Assembly: GCF_003696215.1 (NCBI RefSeq)
Contig: NZ_RFFG01000026.1
Coordinates: 1 to 64,000, forward strand
Origin: Actinomadura harenae
Lineage (GTDB): Bacteria; Actinomycetota; Actinomycetes; Streptosporangiales; Streptosporangiaceae
DNA length: 64,000 nt
Direction: 5' to 3'
Shown: positions 1 to 8,215 of the stretch, one piece after another
How positions within the stretch are numbered: the first letter of the stretch is position 1
Layout: every line of letters begins with the position of its first letter
Translations under genes and position numbers: made by a program
Notes under the pieces: model-generated
Databases searched by the model: none
Seen by the model: the letters and a program-made list of their open reading frames with translations, nothing else
Told to the model about the DNA's origin: nothing

Positions 1-585
1 GGCGCGCGGTCGGCGGCGTCGGGCGAGGTGGTGGTGGCGTGCCTGAACGCGCCGTCGGCCACGGTCGTGTCCGGCCCGGACGCCGAGCTGGACGCGGTGC
101 TGGACGCGGCGCGCGAGCGGGGTGTGAAGGCGGTCCGGCTCGCCGTCCCGTACCTGTCGCATCATCCGGCGATGGTGGGCGCCGACCACGAGTGGTACGA
201 GACGATCCGGCGGTTCCCGCGGCGTCCGCTGGAGACGGCCGTGCACTCGCCGGTGCGGGGCCGCGCCTACCGTGACGACGACGATCTGCACCGGGCGCTG
301 GCGGACTGCATCGTGCGGCCCGTCCGGCTGCCCGAGACGCTGGTGGAGGTCGCCAAGGCGGGCGCGACGGTGTTCGTGGAGGCGGGCGCGGGCGACGCGC
401 TGTGCCGGTGCGTGCGGCTGACGGTCCCGGACGCGGCGACGGTCGCGCCGATGCGGGAGCGTCCGCGTCCGGGGGGCAGGCCGCCGGTCGGCAAGTCCGC
501 CCCGGAGGTGCGGGCCGAGGAGCCGCCGGTGTCGCTGCCGACGCGTCCCGCCCCCCGGGCGGACGACGACGCCGACACCACCTGA
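1..585 (+). CDS. Acyltransferase (malonyl/acyl-CoA:ACP) domain, C-terminal end, 5'-truncated by window edge
   Basis: The frame is open from base 1 and ends at a stop at 583-585, so only the last ~194 residues of a longer protein are seen. The segment reads like the second half of a FabD/PKS-type acyltransferase: a SGPDAEL stretch, the active-site-region SHHPAM (the usual SHS/SHH-x-M block near the catalytic His), a VRPVRLPETL block and the closing FVEAGAGDAL signature. A Pro/Arg-rich tail of ~45 residues follows. Such domains load acyl groups onto an acyl carrier protein. Whether it is a stand-alone protein or the end of a larger synthase cannot be told. The acyl-CoA oxidase-like gene starts 101 bp downstream on the same strand, which fits a polyketide or fatty-acyl pathway. 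Confidence 0.75.
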   Translation, partial: GARSAASGEVVVACLNAPSATVVSGPDAELDAVLDAARERGVKAVRLAVPYLSHHPAMVGADHEWYETIRRFPRRPLETAVHSPVRGRAYRDDDDLHRALADCIVRPVRLPETLVEVAKAGATVFVEAGAGDALCRCVRLTVPDAATVAPMRERPRPGGRPPVGKSAPEVRAEEPPVSLPTRPAPRADDDADTT

Positions 586-686
586 TCCCGGGATTCACCC
601 GCCCCGCCCCACCCGCCCGCAGTCGACCCCGCCCGCCCGTCGTCCGCGGGTTCCGTTCGGTTTCGTGTAGCGACAGGAGCATCGCC

Positions 687-2648
687 ATGACCCGACCACC
701 CGCCTCGCCCACCCCCTCCGCCTCACCCGGCCCCTCCGCCTCGCCGTCCGGTTCGGCTGATCCGTTCGGGGTGGCGTTCGAACCGGGCGCGGCCCCGGCG
801 GCGATGCCGGCCGACGCGTCCGTCCTGCGTGGCTGGATGCGCGGCACCGTCCCGGAGGGGCGGCTCGAGGCCAAGGAACGCCTGATGATCGCCGAGGCGG
901 TCCCGGAGGAGTTCTTCGGCTATCCCGACGGGCTGACGCTGGCCGAGCGGCAGGGCCTGACCTACCGGCGGATGCGGGCGGCGGGCCTGGCCGCGCCGCC
1001 CGCCCCGGACCTGCTGGACGATCCGCCGCTGCTGTGCGGGCTGCTGGAGCGCTGCGCGGTCGCCGATCCGGCGCTGTTCCACACGCTGATGCTGCACTAC
1101 ACGCTCGCGCTCGGCCCGATCGTGAAGTTCGGCGCGAACGACGGGGGCGGGCCGCGCCCGGACCGGGAGGCGCTGGAGTCGATGGACGCGGCGGGGACGC
1201 TGCTGATGACCGAGATCGGCCGCAGCAACAGCCACCTGTCGCCACGGACACTGGCCCGCCACGACCCGGAGACGGGCGGTTTCGTCCTGACGACACCGGA
1301 CGCGGCCGCGGCGAAGTTCCCGACCAACACCGCGCACAGGGACGTCCCGAAGGTCGCCGCCGTGTACGCCACGCTCGTGCACGGCGGCCAGGAGCGCGGC
1401 GTGTTCGTGTTCACGGTCCCGCTGCGCGGCGCGGACGGCTCGACGCCGCCCGGGGTGCGGATCACCGCGGCGCCCGACACGTTCGGGCTGATGGTGGACT
1501 ACGGCGCGGTGACCCTGTCGGACGTGCGGGTGCCGTTCGGGTCGTGGCTGAGCGACGGCGCGCGGCTGGACCCGGGCGGCGGTTTCCACGATCCGGTGGG
1601 CGGGCCGGGGGAGCGGCTGGTGCGGTCGATGGGGATCGCGCCGCCGGTGTGGCGGGCGGTGGTGTCGGCGTGCGCGGCGCTGGCGCGCGCGTCGGCGGTG
1701 ACGCTCGCCGCGCACACCGCGGGGCGCGCGACGCTGGGACGGCTGGCTCCGCGCCGTCCGCTGGGGGACTACCGCAACCAGCAGGAGGCGATGCTGGGGG
1801 CGCTCGCGTCGGCGTACGCGCTGACACTGGTCGCCGACCGGGTGAAGGGGCCGCGTCCGCTGGGCCGGGCCCCGGCCGTGCCGCCGTCGAGCGCGGGAAC
1901 GGGGGGCGCGGCGTGGGCGCCGTGGTCGGCGGTGGACCGGGACCTGGCGTTGCTGAAGGCGGCGGTGACCGAGCACACGCAGGACGTGGTGGGCGCGTGC
2001 CGGGTGCACGCGGGCGCGCCGGGGTTCGCGGCGTCCCACCGGCTGAACGGCTACCGGGGGCTGGCGCACGCCTACCAGAACGCGGGCGGTGACAACGAGC
2101 TGATCCTGTTCGACACGGCGCGGGCGCTGGCCGCCGACCCGCCCGCCCCGTCCGGTGATCCGGTCGCGGGGGACGCCGGGGAGTTCGGTTCCCCGGCGAT
2201 GTGCCGGAACCTGGCCGCCCGCCTGGAACGCGCGCTGACCGCCGTCCTCGCCACCCGCACCGCGTCCGCCGAGGACGCTGCGGACGCTCCGGACGCGGGG
2301 TTCACGGCGTGGAACGACAACCTGACGCTCGCGGCGGCGACCGCGCGGGTCGCCGCCGACGGGATCGTCCTGCGGATCGTGGACGAGTCGTCCGGGTCGG
2401 TCCCGGCGGACGCGGCGCCGCTGCTGGAACCGCTGCTGCGCATGTTCGGGCTCGACTGGATCGAGCGCCGCGCCGCGCTGCTGCTGGAGCACGGCGTCGC
2501 CGGGCCGGGCCTGCTGGAGCGGGTGTGGGCGGGACGGCGCGAGGTCTGCGACCTTCTCGCCGGACGCGTCACCGACCTGGCCGCCGCGCTCGACACCCCC
2601 ACCCCGGTCGCCGCGCCGACGACACCGAGGGAACCGGCCACACCGTGA
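687..2648 (+). CDS. Acyl-CoA oxidase / acyl-CoA dehydrogenase-like flavoenzyme
   Basis: Encodes 653 residues from the ATG at 687, which has AGGAG-like purines just upstream; the frame is open further 5' but that part is low-complexity. The protein matches the acyl-CoA oxidase layout: Ser/Pro-rich N-terminus, an all-helical N-domain, a middle beta domain with TEIGRSNSHLSPRT and FPTNTAH (equivalent to the flavin-contacting TE-G-GSN and K-W-x-x blocks), and two C-terminal helical domains ending near residue 650. The length (usually 620-700) fits oxidases rather than ~380-residue dehydrogenases. Expected reaction: FAD-dependent alpha,beta-desaturation of an acyl thioester. Next to an acyltransferase end it may act in secondary metabolism, but that is inference. 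Confidence 0.75.
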   Translation: MTRPPASPTPSASPGPSASPSGSADPFGVAFEPGAAPAAMPADASVLRGWMRGTVPEGRLEAKERLMIAEAVPEEFFGYPDGLTLAERQGLTYRRMRAAGLAAPPAPDLLDDPPLLCGLLERCAVADPALFHTLMLHYTLALGPIVKFGANDGGGPRPDREALESMDAAGTLLMTEIGRSNSHLSPRTLARHDPETGGFVLTTPDAAAAKFPTNTAHRDVPKVAAVYATLVHGGQERGVFVFTVPLRGADGSTPPGVRITAAPDTFGLMVDYGAVTLSDVRVPFGSWLSDGARLDPGGGFHDPVGGPGERLVRSMGIAPPVWRAVVSACAALARASAVTLAAHTAGRATLGRLAPRRPLGDYRNQQEAMLGALASAYALTLVADRVKGPRPLGRAPAVPPSSAGTGGAAWAPWSAVDRDLALLKAAVTEHTQDVVGACRVHAGAPGFAASHRLNGYRGLAHAYQNAGGDNELILFDTARALAADPPAPSGDPVAGDAGEFGSPAMCRNLAARLERALTAVLATRTASAEDAADAPDAGFTAWNDNLTLAAATARVAADGIVLRIVDESSGSVPADAAPLLEPLLRMFGLDWIERRAALLLEHGVAGPGLLERVWAGRREVCDLLAGRVTDLAAALDTPTPVAAPTTPREPATP

Positions 2649-2699
2649 CATCTGCGCCGGCCACCGGCCGCCCGGCGGCCGGCGCGGCGGTCGTCCCGG

Positions 2700-3128
2700 T
2701 CAGCGGATCGGGACGACCGCCATCGCGTCGATCTCGACGAGGAACTCCTCGCGCACCAGCCGCGACACCTCCACGAGGGTCGCGGCGGGTGTGACGTGCT
2801 CGGGGACGAACTCGGCGCGGGCCTCCCGGACGGCGCCGACGCCGGTGGCGTCCCGCAGGTAGTAGCCGAGTCTCACGACGTGTTCCCAGGTCGCGCCCGC
2901 GTCGGTGAGGACGGTCTGGATGTTGCGGAACACCTGGCGGGTCTGGGCGGCGAGGTCGCCGGGGCCGACGAGGGCGCCGGTCTCGTCCACGGGGACCTGT
3001 CCGCTGACCAGGACGAGCCGTCCGGGCACCTCGACGGAGACGCCGTGGCTGTATCCGGGGCCGGCGGGCAGGCCGGGCGGGTCGATCTGGCGGATGTCGG
3101 TACCGGCGCGCAGTTCATGATCGCTCAC
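2700..3128 (-). CDS. RidA/YjgF/UK114 family enamine/imine deaminase-like protein
   Basis: 142 residues from a GTG at 3126-3128; a longer frame exists upstream but is Pro/Arg-rich and non-conserved. Family features include the SGQVPVDETGALVG block, the QTRQVFRNIQTVL helix and the C-terminal VEIDAMAVV strand. RidA proteins are cytosolic trimers that hydrolyse reactive enamines/imines. The family position usually occupied by the catalytic Arg falls around VREEFLVEI, where a nearby Arg is present but the spacing is not canonical, so the activity could differ. It converges on the acyl-CoA oxidase-like gene with ~50 bp between the two stops. Confidence 0.8.
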   Translation of the reverse strand: MSDHELRAGTDIRQIDPPGLPAGPGYSHGVSVEVPGRLVLVSGQVPVDETGALVGPGDLAAQTRQVFRNIQTVLTDAGATWEHVVRLGYYLRDATGVGAVREARAEFVPEHVTPAATLVEVSRLVREEFLVEIDAMAVVPIR

Positions 3129-3250
3129 CCGTCCACGGTAGCCCCGCCGCGCCGCGCCCCGGCCGGACGGGCCCCGGGCGCGGGGGCCGGGCGCGGGGGC
3201 CGGGTGGGGCGTTGCGCGGGGCACGCCGTTGGGCTGCGACAATGATCGGT

Positions 3251-4072
3251 ATGAGTGAGCGCAGGCCGATCGAGTCGTGGCTGACGGACATGGACGGGGT
3301 CCTGGTGCACGAGGGCCACCCGATCCCCGGCGCGGACGAGTTCCTCCGGCGCCTGACGGCGTCCGGGAAGCGGTTCCTGGTGCTGACGAACAACTCGATC
3401 TACACGCCGCGGGACCTGTCGGCGCGGCTGCACGCGCTGGGGCTGCCGGTCGCCGAGGACGCGATCTGGACGTCGGCGCTGGCGACCGCGCAGTTCCTGT
3501 CGGACCAGCGGCCCAACGGGTCGGCGTACGTGATCGGCGAGGCGGGCCTGACGACGGCGCTGCACGAGGCCGGGTACGTGCTGACGGACCTGAACCCCGA
3601 CTACGTGGTGCTGGGGGAGACCCGCACCTACAGCTTCTCCTCGATCACCCGGGCGATCCGGCTGATCGAGCGCGGCGCGCGGTTCATCGCGACCAACCCC
3701 GACCCGATCGGGCCGTCCACGGAGGGGTCGCTTCCGGCGACGGGCGCCGTCGCGGCGATGATCACGCGGGCGACGGGGGTGGAGCCGTACTTCGTCGGGA
3801 AGCCGAACCCGCTGATGATGCGGACGGCGCTGAACCGGGTCGGCGGGCACAGCGAGTCCACGGTGATGATCGGCGACCGGATGGACACCGACGTCCGCGC
3901 GGGCGTGGAGGCGGGGCTGGAGACGATCCTGGTGCTGTCGGGGGTGACGCGGAAGGACGAGGTGGACCGATTCCCGTTCCGTCCCTCGCACGTGGTGCCG
4001 TCGATCGCCGACGTCGTCGACATGGTCGCCCCCGCCGCCGCCCCCGAGCCCGTCTCGGGCTCGGGTTCCTGA
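3251..4072 (+). CDS. HAD-superfamily phosphatase, class IIA (NagD/AraL-like)
   Basis: 273 residues from the ATG at 3251; an in-frame ATG at 3242 is an alternative. HAD motif I is DMDGVL (Asp13 nucleophile, Asp15 acid/base), motif II is the T in LTNNS, motif III Lys lies in GKPNPLMM, and motif IV is MIGDRMDTD. The size and the large cap between motifs II and III mark class IIA, which dephosphorylates small phosphorylated metabolites (sugar phosphates, nucleotides, phosphoglycolate). The substrate cannot be predicted. It lies 34 bp upstream of the YigZ-like gene and probably forms a small transcription unit with it. Confidence 0.85.
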   Translation: MSERRPIESWLTDMDGVLVHEGHPIPGADEFLRRLTASGKRFLVLTNNSIYTPRDLSARLHALGLPVAEDAIWTSALATAQFLSDQRPNGSAYVIGEAGLTTALHEAGYVLTDLNPDYVVLGETRTYSFSSITRAIRLIERGARFIATNPDPIGPSTEGSLPATGAVAAMITRATGVEPYFVGKPNPLMMRTALNRVGGHSESTVMIGDRMDTDVRAGVEAGLETILVLSGVTRKDEVDRFPFRPSHVVPSIADVVDMVAPAAAPEPVSGSGS

Positions 4073-4106
4073 CCGCGCCGTCTCCGACCGCCCCGGGGCC
4101 GCCGTC

Positions 4107-4733
4107 ATGCGCATGATCGCCGTGTCCGGTTCGCACGAACTGGAGATCCGCCGTTCCCGGTTCCTGTGCACGCTCGCGCGGGTCGCCGACGAGCACGAGG
4201 CCGCGGCGTTCGTCAACGAGCAGAAACGCGCGCACCGCGACGCCACGCACAACTGCTCGGCGTACGTGGTGGGCGAGTTCGGTGAGCTGACCAAGAGCAG
4301 CGACGACGGGGAGCCCGCAGGGACGGCGGGGATCCCGATGCTGGAGGTGCTGGTCCGGCGCGGCCTGACCGGGACGGCCGCCGTCGTCACGCGGTACTTC
4401 GGGGGCGTGAAGCTCGGCGCGGGCGGGCTGGTCCGCGCCTATTCGCAGTCGGTGTCGGAGGCGGTCGACGCGGTCGGCGTGGTCGAGCTGCGCCCGGTGG
4501 TGCATGTGGAGGTGACGGTGGACCACGCGCTGGCGGGACGGTTCCTCGGCGATCTGCACGCCCGCGGCCCGCACCCGGCCGATGTCCGGTACGGCGACGC
4601 CGTCCACGCCGAGGTTTCGGTCCCGGCGGACGGGCTGGAGGAGTTCACCGCGTGGGCCGCGGAGGTCACCGCCGGGCAGGCGCGCCTGCGCACGGTCGGG
4701 ACCGGTCATAGCGAGGTCCCCGTCACCTCGTAG
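4107..4733 (+). CDS. YigZ/IMPACT (UPF0029) family protein
   Basis: 208 residues from the ATG at 4107. The N-terminal UPF0029 domain has the diagnostic DDGEPAGTAGIPML and VTRYFGGVKLGAGGL blocks, and a C-terminal DUF1949-like domain follows after ~residue 135. Family members are related to yeast Yih1/mouse IMPACT and are implicated in translation-linked stress control; the bacterial biochemical role is unsettled. The gene follows the HAD phosphatase in the same direction. A GC-rich hairpin follows it before the convergent PAP2 gene. Confidence 0.85.
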   Translation: MRMIAVSGSHELEIRRSRFLCTLARVADEHEAAAFVNEQKRAHRDATHNCSAYVVGEFGELTKSSDDGEPAGTAGIPMLEVLVRRGLTGTAAVVTRYFGGVKLGAGGLVRAYSQSVSEAVDAVGVVELRPVVHVEVTVDHALAGRFLGDLHARGPHPADVRYGDAVHAEVSVPADGLEEFTAWAAEVTAGQARLRTVGTGHSEVPVTS

Positions 4734-4762
4734 CCGCGCGGGTGCGGGGCCGTCAGGGGACG

Positions 4763-4785
4763 GGGACCGGGAGTGGGCCGGTCCC
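4763..4785. terminator. Bidirectional terminator-like hairpin
   Basis: Inverted arms GGGACCGG and CCGGTCCC around a 7-nt loop, in the 80-bp gap between two converging genes. There is no U-tract, as is common in high-GC actinomycetes. Confidence 0.5.
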
Positions 4786-4813
4786 GCCGTGGTGAGGCGG
4801 TCCGGCCGGGGTG

Positions 4814-5644
4814 TCAGGAGCGGCGGTGGCGTCCGGGCACGGGGCGGCCCTGGGCGTCCAGCACCGGCAGGTCCGGGACGGTGATCGCGGCGTCGTTCCG
4901 CATCGGCGCGGCTCCGTAGGCTCCGGCGGGGTGGGACTGTCCCGCGACCGGCATGTCCTGCCCGTATCCGCTGTTCCCGTATCCGCCCGGCCCGTACCCG
5001 CCCGGACCGCCCTGCGCGCCGGGCCCGGTGCCGTCCGCGGGGGCGGGGGTGCCGAGGAGAAGGGGGCCGACCGGGTCCCAGGCGCGGATCCGCTCGACCA
5101 GCGGCGTCAGGAGCCGGGCCGCGAGCAGCGACACCACCGAGGCGACGGCCAGGCCGACCAGGAGACCGGCGGCGACGTCGTGCGGGTAGTGGACGCCGAC
5201 GAACACCCGGGAGAACGCCTCGAGGACCGCCAGGGACAGGACCCAGGGGGTCAGGGCGCGCCAGGCGACGAGCAGGCCCGCGGCGGCTCCGGCGGCGATC
5301 GTGGCGTGGTTGCTGGGGAACGACCAGTCGGTGGGCCCGGGGCACGTGGCGATGTTCATCGCGTGGGGGAGGGCGCGGCAGGGGCGTTCCTCTTTCAGGA
5401 CGTCCTTGATGTTGGAGTTGACCAGGAAGGCGCAGACCATCGCGACCGGGCCCAGGAGCGCCAGCGTCATCGCCCGGCCGTCCCGCGTCCGGGCCCGCCA
5501 CCAGGCGGCGGCGAACAGCGCGGCGAACACCAGCAGGCCCGCGTCCGTGCCGATGTCCGCGCCGGTGTGCACCCAGCCTGGCGTCCCGTGCGCGAACTCG
5601 GTGACGCTCCGGTACCAGTCGGCGCTGAAACCCGGTGCTTGCAT
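4814..5644 (-). CDS. PAP2-family membrane phosphatase
   Basis: 276 residues from an ATG preceded by a strong GGAGGGGG ribosome site. The three PAP2 signature motifs are visible: K-x6-RP (KDVLKEERP), PSNHA and SRVFVGVHYPHD. Hydrophobic helices flank them, so the catalytic site should face outside the membrane. Members remove phosphate from lipid phosphates such as undecaprenyl pyrophosphate or phosphatidic acid. The last ~75 residues are a Gly/Tyr/Pro-rich, disordered cytoplasmic-looking tail, which is not part of the family core. Confidence 0.88.
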   Translation of the reverse strand: MQAPGFSADWYRSVTEFAHGTPGWVHTGADIGTDAGLLVFAALFAAAWWRARTRDGRAMTLALLGPVAMVCAFLVNSNIKDVLKEERPCRALPHAMNIATCPGPTDWSFPSNHATIAAGAAAGLLVAWRALTPWVLSLAVLEAFSRVFVGVHYPHDVAAGLLVGLAVASVVSLLAARLLTPLVERIRAWDPVGPLLLGTPAPADGTGPGAQGGPGGYGPGGYGNSGYGQDMPVAGQSHPAGAYGAAPMRNDAAITVPDLPVLDAQGRPVPGRHRRS

Positions 5645-5689
5645 GCTCCCCCTCCATGGCCGGCGCCGTCCCGGGGCCGGGACGGCGCG

Positions 5690-5716
5690 GTCCCGGGAGC
5701 GGACGCGTCCCGGGAC
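5690..5716. promoter_or_regulatory. Perfect inverted repeat upstream of the PAP2 gene
   Basis: Arms GTCCCGGGA and TCCCGGGAC with a 9-nt spacer, ~46 bp upstream of the PAP2 start. It could be an operator or a 5'-UTR hairpin; nothing in the sequence separates the two. Confidence 0.4.
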
Positions 5717-5915
5717 AGATTCAGATCATCTACCAGACCTGGAGGGTTCACGCACGGTTCACCGCAATGCGACATTTGTCGTCTAGAGCCGGATTCCTCC
5801 TGGGAGGTCTCGTCCTACATCGAAAGTGGTACGCGGGGTTCGTCACCACCGACGATGCCCGCGCGACCCCGGCGGCGTGACACTGGAAGCAGACGCCCAC
5901 GCAGGAGAGATCGAT

Positions 5916-6392
5916 ATGAGCTTCCCGTCCGCACAGCCGCCCGCCCGGCCGGGTCTGCGCGCCGGTGACCGGGACCGCGACGCCGTCGCCGAGCGCCTCG
6001 GCGACGCCCTGTCCGACGGCGCCCTCGGCGCCGCCGAGTACCAGGCGCGCCTGGACCGGGCCCTGGGCGCGGTCACCCAGGACGAGCTCGCCGCCCTCAC
6101 CGCCGACCTGCCCGCGTCCGGAACCGCGGGCGCCCGCGCGGCGGCCCGCGCCGAGACCGCCCGCCGCCGCGCCGACCTGCTGCGCTGGCGCAAGGAGATC
6201 CTGTACTGGATCGGCGGCGCCGTGATCATGAACGTGATCTGGGTGGCCGGATCGATCAGCAAGGGCCACCTGGACACCTACTGGCCGGCATGGCCGCTCG
6301 GCATCTGGGCCGCGATCCTCCTGTCGTACGTCTTCTGGCCCGAACGCGACAAGAGGGACCGCGACCGGCCCGGCCGGGGCCCGAGAGTCTGA
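5916..6392 (+). CDS. DUF1707 (SHOCT-like) protein with two-helix membrane tail
   Basis: 158 residues from an ATG with GGAG 9 bp upstream. The N-terminal DUF1707 helix-turn-helix-like module (RAGDRDRDAVAERL ... ALGAAEYQARLDRAL ... ELAALTADLP) is common in actinomycetes and is usually tied to membrane or regulatory proteins. Residues ~100-150 contain two hydrophobic helices of the 2TM type. Likely membrane-anchored; no enzymatic residues are seen. Divergent from the PAP2 gene, sharing a ~270-bp intergenic region. Confidence 0.8.
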   Translation: MSFPSAQPPARPGLRAGDRDRDAVAERLGDALSDGALGAAEYQARLDRALGAVTQDELAALTADLPASGTAGARAAARAETARRRADLLRWRKEILYWIGGAVIMNVIWVAGSISKGHLDTYWPAWPLGIWAAILLSYVFWPERDKRDRDRPGRGPRV

Positions 6393-6468
6393 CACCGGGC
6401 CCACACGAGGGGCCGCCGGGAAAACGGGGGGCGGAACCCGCCGCCGCAGGTGCCACAATGATCGTTTT

Positions 6469-7125
6469 GTGGGAATCCTGCACATCTTCGACATGGACGG
6501 CACGCTGCTCACCGGGTCCACCGCCAGCCTCCAGATCGCCCGCCACACCGGGACCGAGGCGGAGCTGGCGGACCTGGAGGCCCGGTTCGCGTCCGGGACC
6601 ATCACCACCACGACGTTCTCCACGGCCCTGTACGGCATCTGGCGGGACCGCCTCACCCCCGACACCGTCGCCGCCGCCTACGCCGCGAGCCCCTGGCTGG
6701 ACGGCATCGCCGAGGTCTGCGCGGACATCCGCGCCCGCGGCGAGCACTCGCTGGTGATCACGATGTCGCCGGACTTCTTCGCGCGGCACCTGCTCGGGCT
6801 GGGCTTCGACGAGGTCGCCGCGTCCCGGTTCCCGCCGCTGCCGCTGGCCGGGCCGCCCAAGCCCGGCGACATCCTCACCCCCGCCGACAAGGTCACCATC
6901 ACCGACCGCGTCCGGGCCCGCCACGGCGTGCCCCGGGACCGGTGCGTGGCCTACGGCGACTCGATGTCGGACGCCCCGCTGTTCCGGCATCTGCGGCACA
7001 CCGTCGCGATCAACGCCGACCACCACCTGGCCGACCTGGCGGCCCTGGACTACCGCGGCGGGGACCTGGCCCGCGCCTACGGCCTGGCACGCACCCTCCT
7101 CACCCCCGCCGACCAGGCACAATGA
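6469..7125 (+). CDS. HAD-IB family phosphatase (SerB-like)
   Basis: 218 residues starting at a GTG (6469). Motif I is DMDGTL (Asp8/Asp10), motif II the T in ITMSPDFF, motif III a Lys in the region after residue 140, and motif IV is YGDSMSDAPL. The small helical cap between motifs I and II is typical of HAD-IB enzymes such as phosphoserine phosphatase and PHOSPHO1. Substrate unknown. No clear ribosome-binding site is visible, so leaderless translation is possible. Confidence 0.82.
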   Translation: MGILHIFDMDGTLLTGSTASLQIARHTGTEAELADLEARFASGTITTTTFSTALYGIWRDRLTPDTVAAAYAASPWLDGIAEVCADIRARGEHSLVITMSPDFFARHLLGLGFDEVAASRFPPLPLAGPPKPGDILTPADKVTITDRVRARHGVPRDRCVAYGDSMSDAPLFRHLRHTVAINADHHLADLAALDYRGGDLARAYGLARTLLTPADQAQ

Positions 7126-7209
7126 AGGGGGCGGCCCCGCGCCGTCCCTTCGTCTCACCCGTCCGCCGGTGGCGAGCGTCCCCCGGATCCTCCGCAAGAT
7201 CGGCCCGCC

Positions 7210-8031
7210 GTGACCACCTCGCCCCGCACCCAGCCCGATGACCTCCGCGCCGACTGCGCCGCGTGTTTCGGGCTGTGCTGCGTCACCCTGCCGTTCACGC
7301 GGTCCAGCGACTTCGCCTTGACCAAACCGGCGGGGCGGCCGTGCCTGAACCTCGCGGACGATCACCGCTGCGGGATCCACTCCGGGCTGCGGGAGCGCGG
7401 TTTCACCGGCTGCACGGTGTACGAGTGCCTGGGCGCGGGACAGAAGCTGTCGCGCCACACGTTCGGCGGGCGGGACTGGCGCGCCCACCCCGAACTGCTC
7501 CCGGTGATGACCGCCGCCTATCCGGTGATGCGGCACCTGCACGAGCTGCTGTGGCACCTGCACCACGCGGCGGCGCTACCGCCCGCCGCACCCGTCCGTG
7601 ACCGCGTCACCGGCATGATCGCGACGCTGGACGACCTCACCCACCAGGACTCCGACACACTCCTGGCCGCCGACCTTCCCGCCCTGCACGCACAGGCCGC
7701 CGAACTGCTCCGCACCGCCAGCCGCCTCACCCGCCGCCACGCCAACCCGCGGGCACGTGACCACGCCCGCGCCGACCTCACCGGACGGGACATGCGGAAC
7801 GCCGACCTGCGGGCCGCGGACCTGCGCGGCGCGCTCCTCATCGGCGCCGACCTCACCGGCGCCACCCTGACCCACGCCGACCTGCTCGGCGCGGACCTGC
7901 GCGCCGCCGTACTGTCCGGCGCGGACCTGTCGACCGCGCTGTTCCTGACGCAGCCGCAGCTGAACGCGGCACGCGGCGACGCCGCCACGCGCCTCCCCGA
8001 CGACCTCACCCGCCCACCCCACTGGCACTGA
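7210..8031 (+). CDS. Fusion of Cys-rich (YkgJ-type) metal/cluster module and pentapeptide repeats
   Basis: 273 residues from a GTG. Residues ~15-85 carry eight or so cysteines in a CAACFGLCC ... CLN ... CGIH ... GCTVYEC arrangement like the zinc/iron-sulphur chelating YkgJ (UPF0153) family. A helical linker follows, and residues ~185-255 form a pentapeptide-repeat run (A(D/N)LxG units such as ADLTG, ADLRA, ADLLG). Pentapeptide repeats fold as a right-handed quadrilateral helix; some mimic DNA and protect gyrase. What the two halves do together is not known. Confidence 0.7.
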   Translation: MTTSPRTQPDDLRADCAACFGLCCVTLPFTRSSDFALTKPAGRPCLNLADDHRCGIHSGLRERGFTGCTVYECLGAGQKLSRHTFGGRDWRAHPELLPVMTAAYPVMRHLHELLWHLHHAAALPPAAPVRDRVTGMIATLDDLTHQDSDTLLAADLPALHAQAAELLRTASRLTRRHANPRARDHARADLTGRDMRNADLRAADLRGALLIGADLTGATLTHADLLGADLRAAVLSGADLSTALFLTQPQLNAARGDAATRLPDDLTRPPHWH

Positions 8032-8147
8032 CACCCCGCCCGGCGACGGCGAACTCAGCGCCCCACGCCGACCCACCGCCAGGACCGCCTCCGCATCGGC
8101 AGCGGCGGCGGGTTGCGGTAGAGATCGGCGGGCAGCACCACACCCAC

Positions 8148-8173
8148 GGTGGCCCGGCTCATGCCGGGCCACC
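8148..8173. terminator. Terminator-like hairpin
   Basis: Perfect 10-bp arms GGTGGCCCGG / CCGGGCCACC with a 6-nt loop, 43 bp beyond the stop of the deazaflavin-reductase gene on the minus strand. Confidence 0.55.
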
Positions 8174-8215
8174 GTGCCGGGCCCTCACGTCGGGCCGTCA
8201 CAGCGCGCTGTGCCG

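Noticed and set aside
402..2651. Very long ORFs on both strands over the acyl-CoA oxidase gene
   Set aside because: In DNA this GC-rich the antisense and third frames stay open; only the plus-strand frame has recognisable protein sequence.
3238..6470. Shared ACAATGATCG before both HAD-phosphatase genes
   Set aside because: The same string also arises from the start codon region of the unrelated NmrA gene (17.1 kb); the position relative to the start differs each time, so it is most likely chance.
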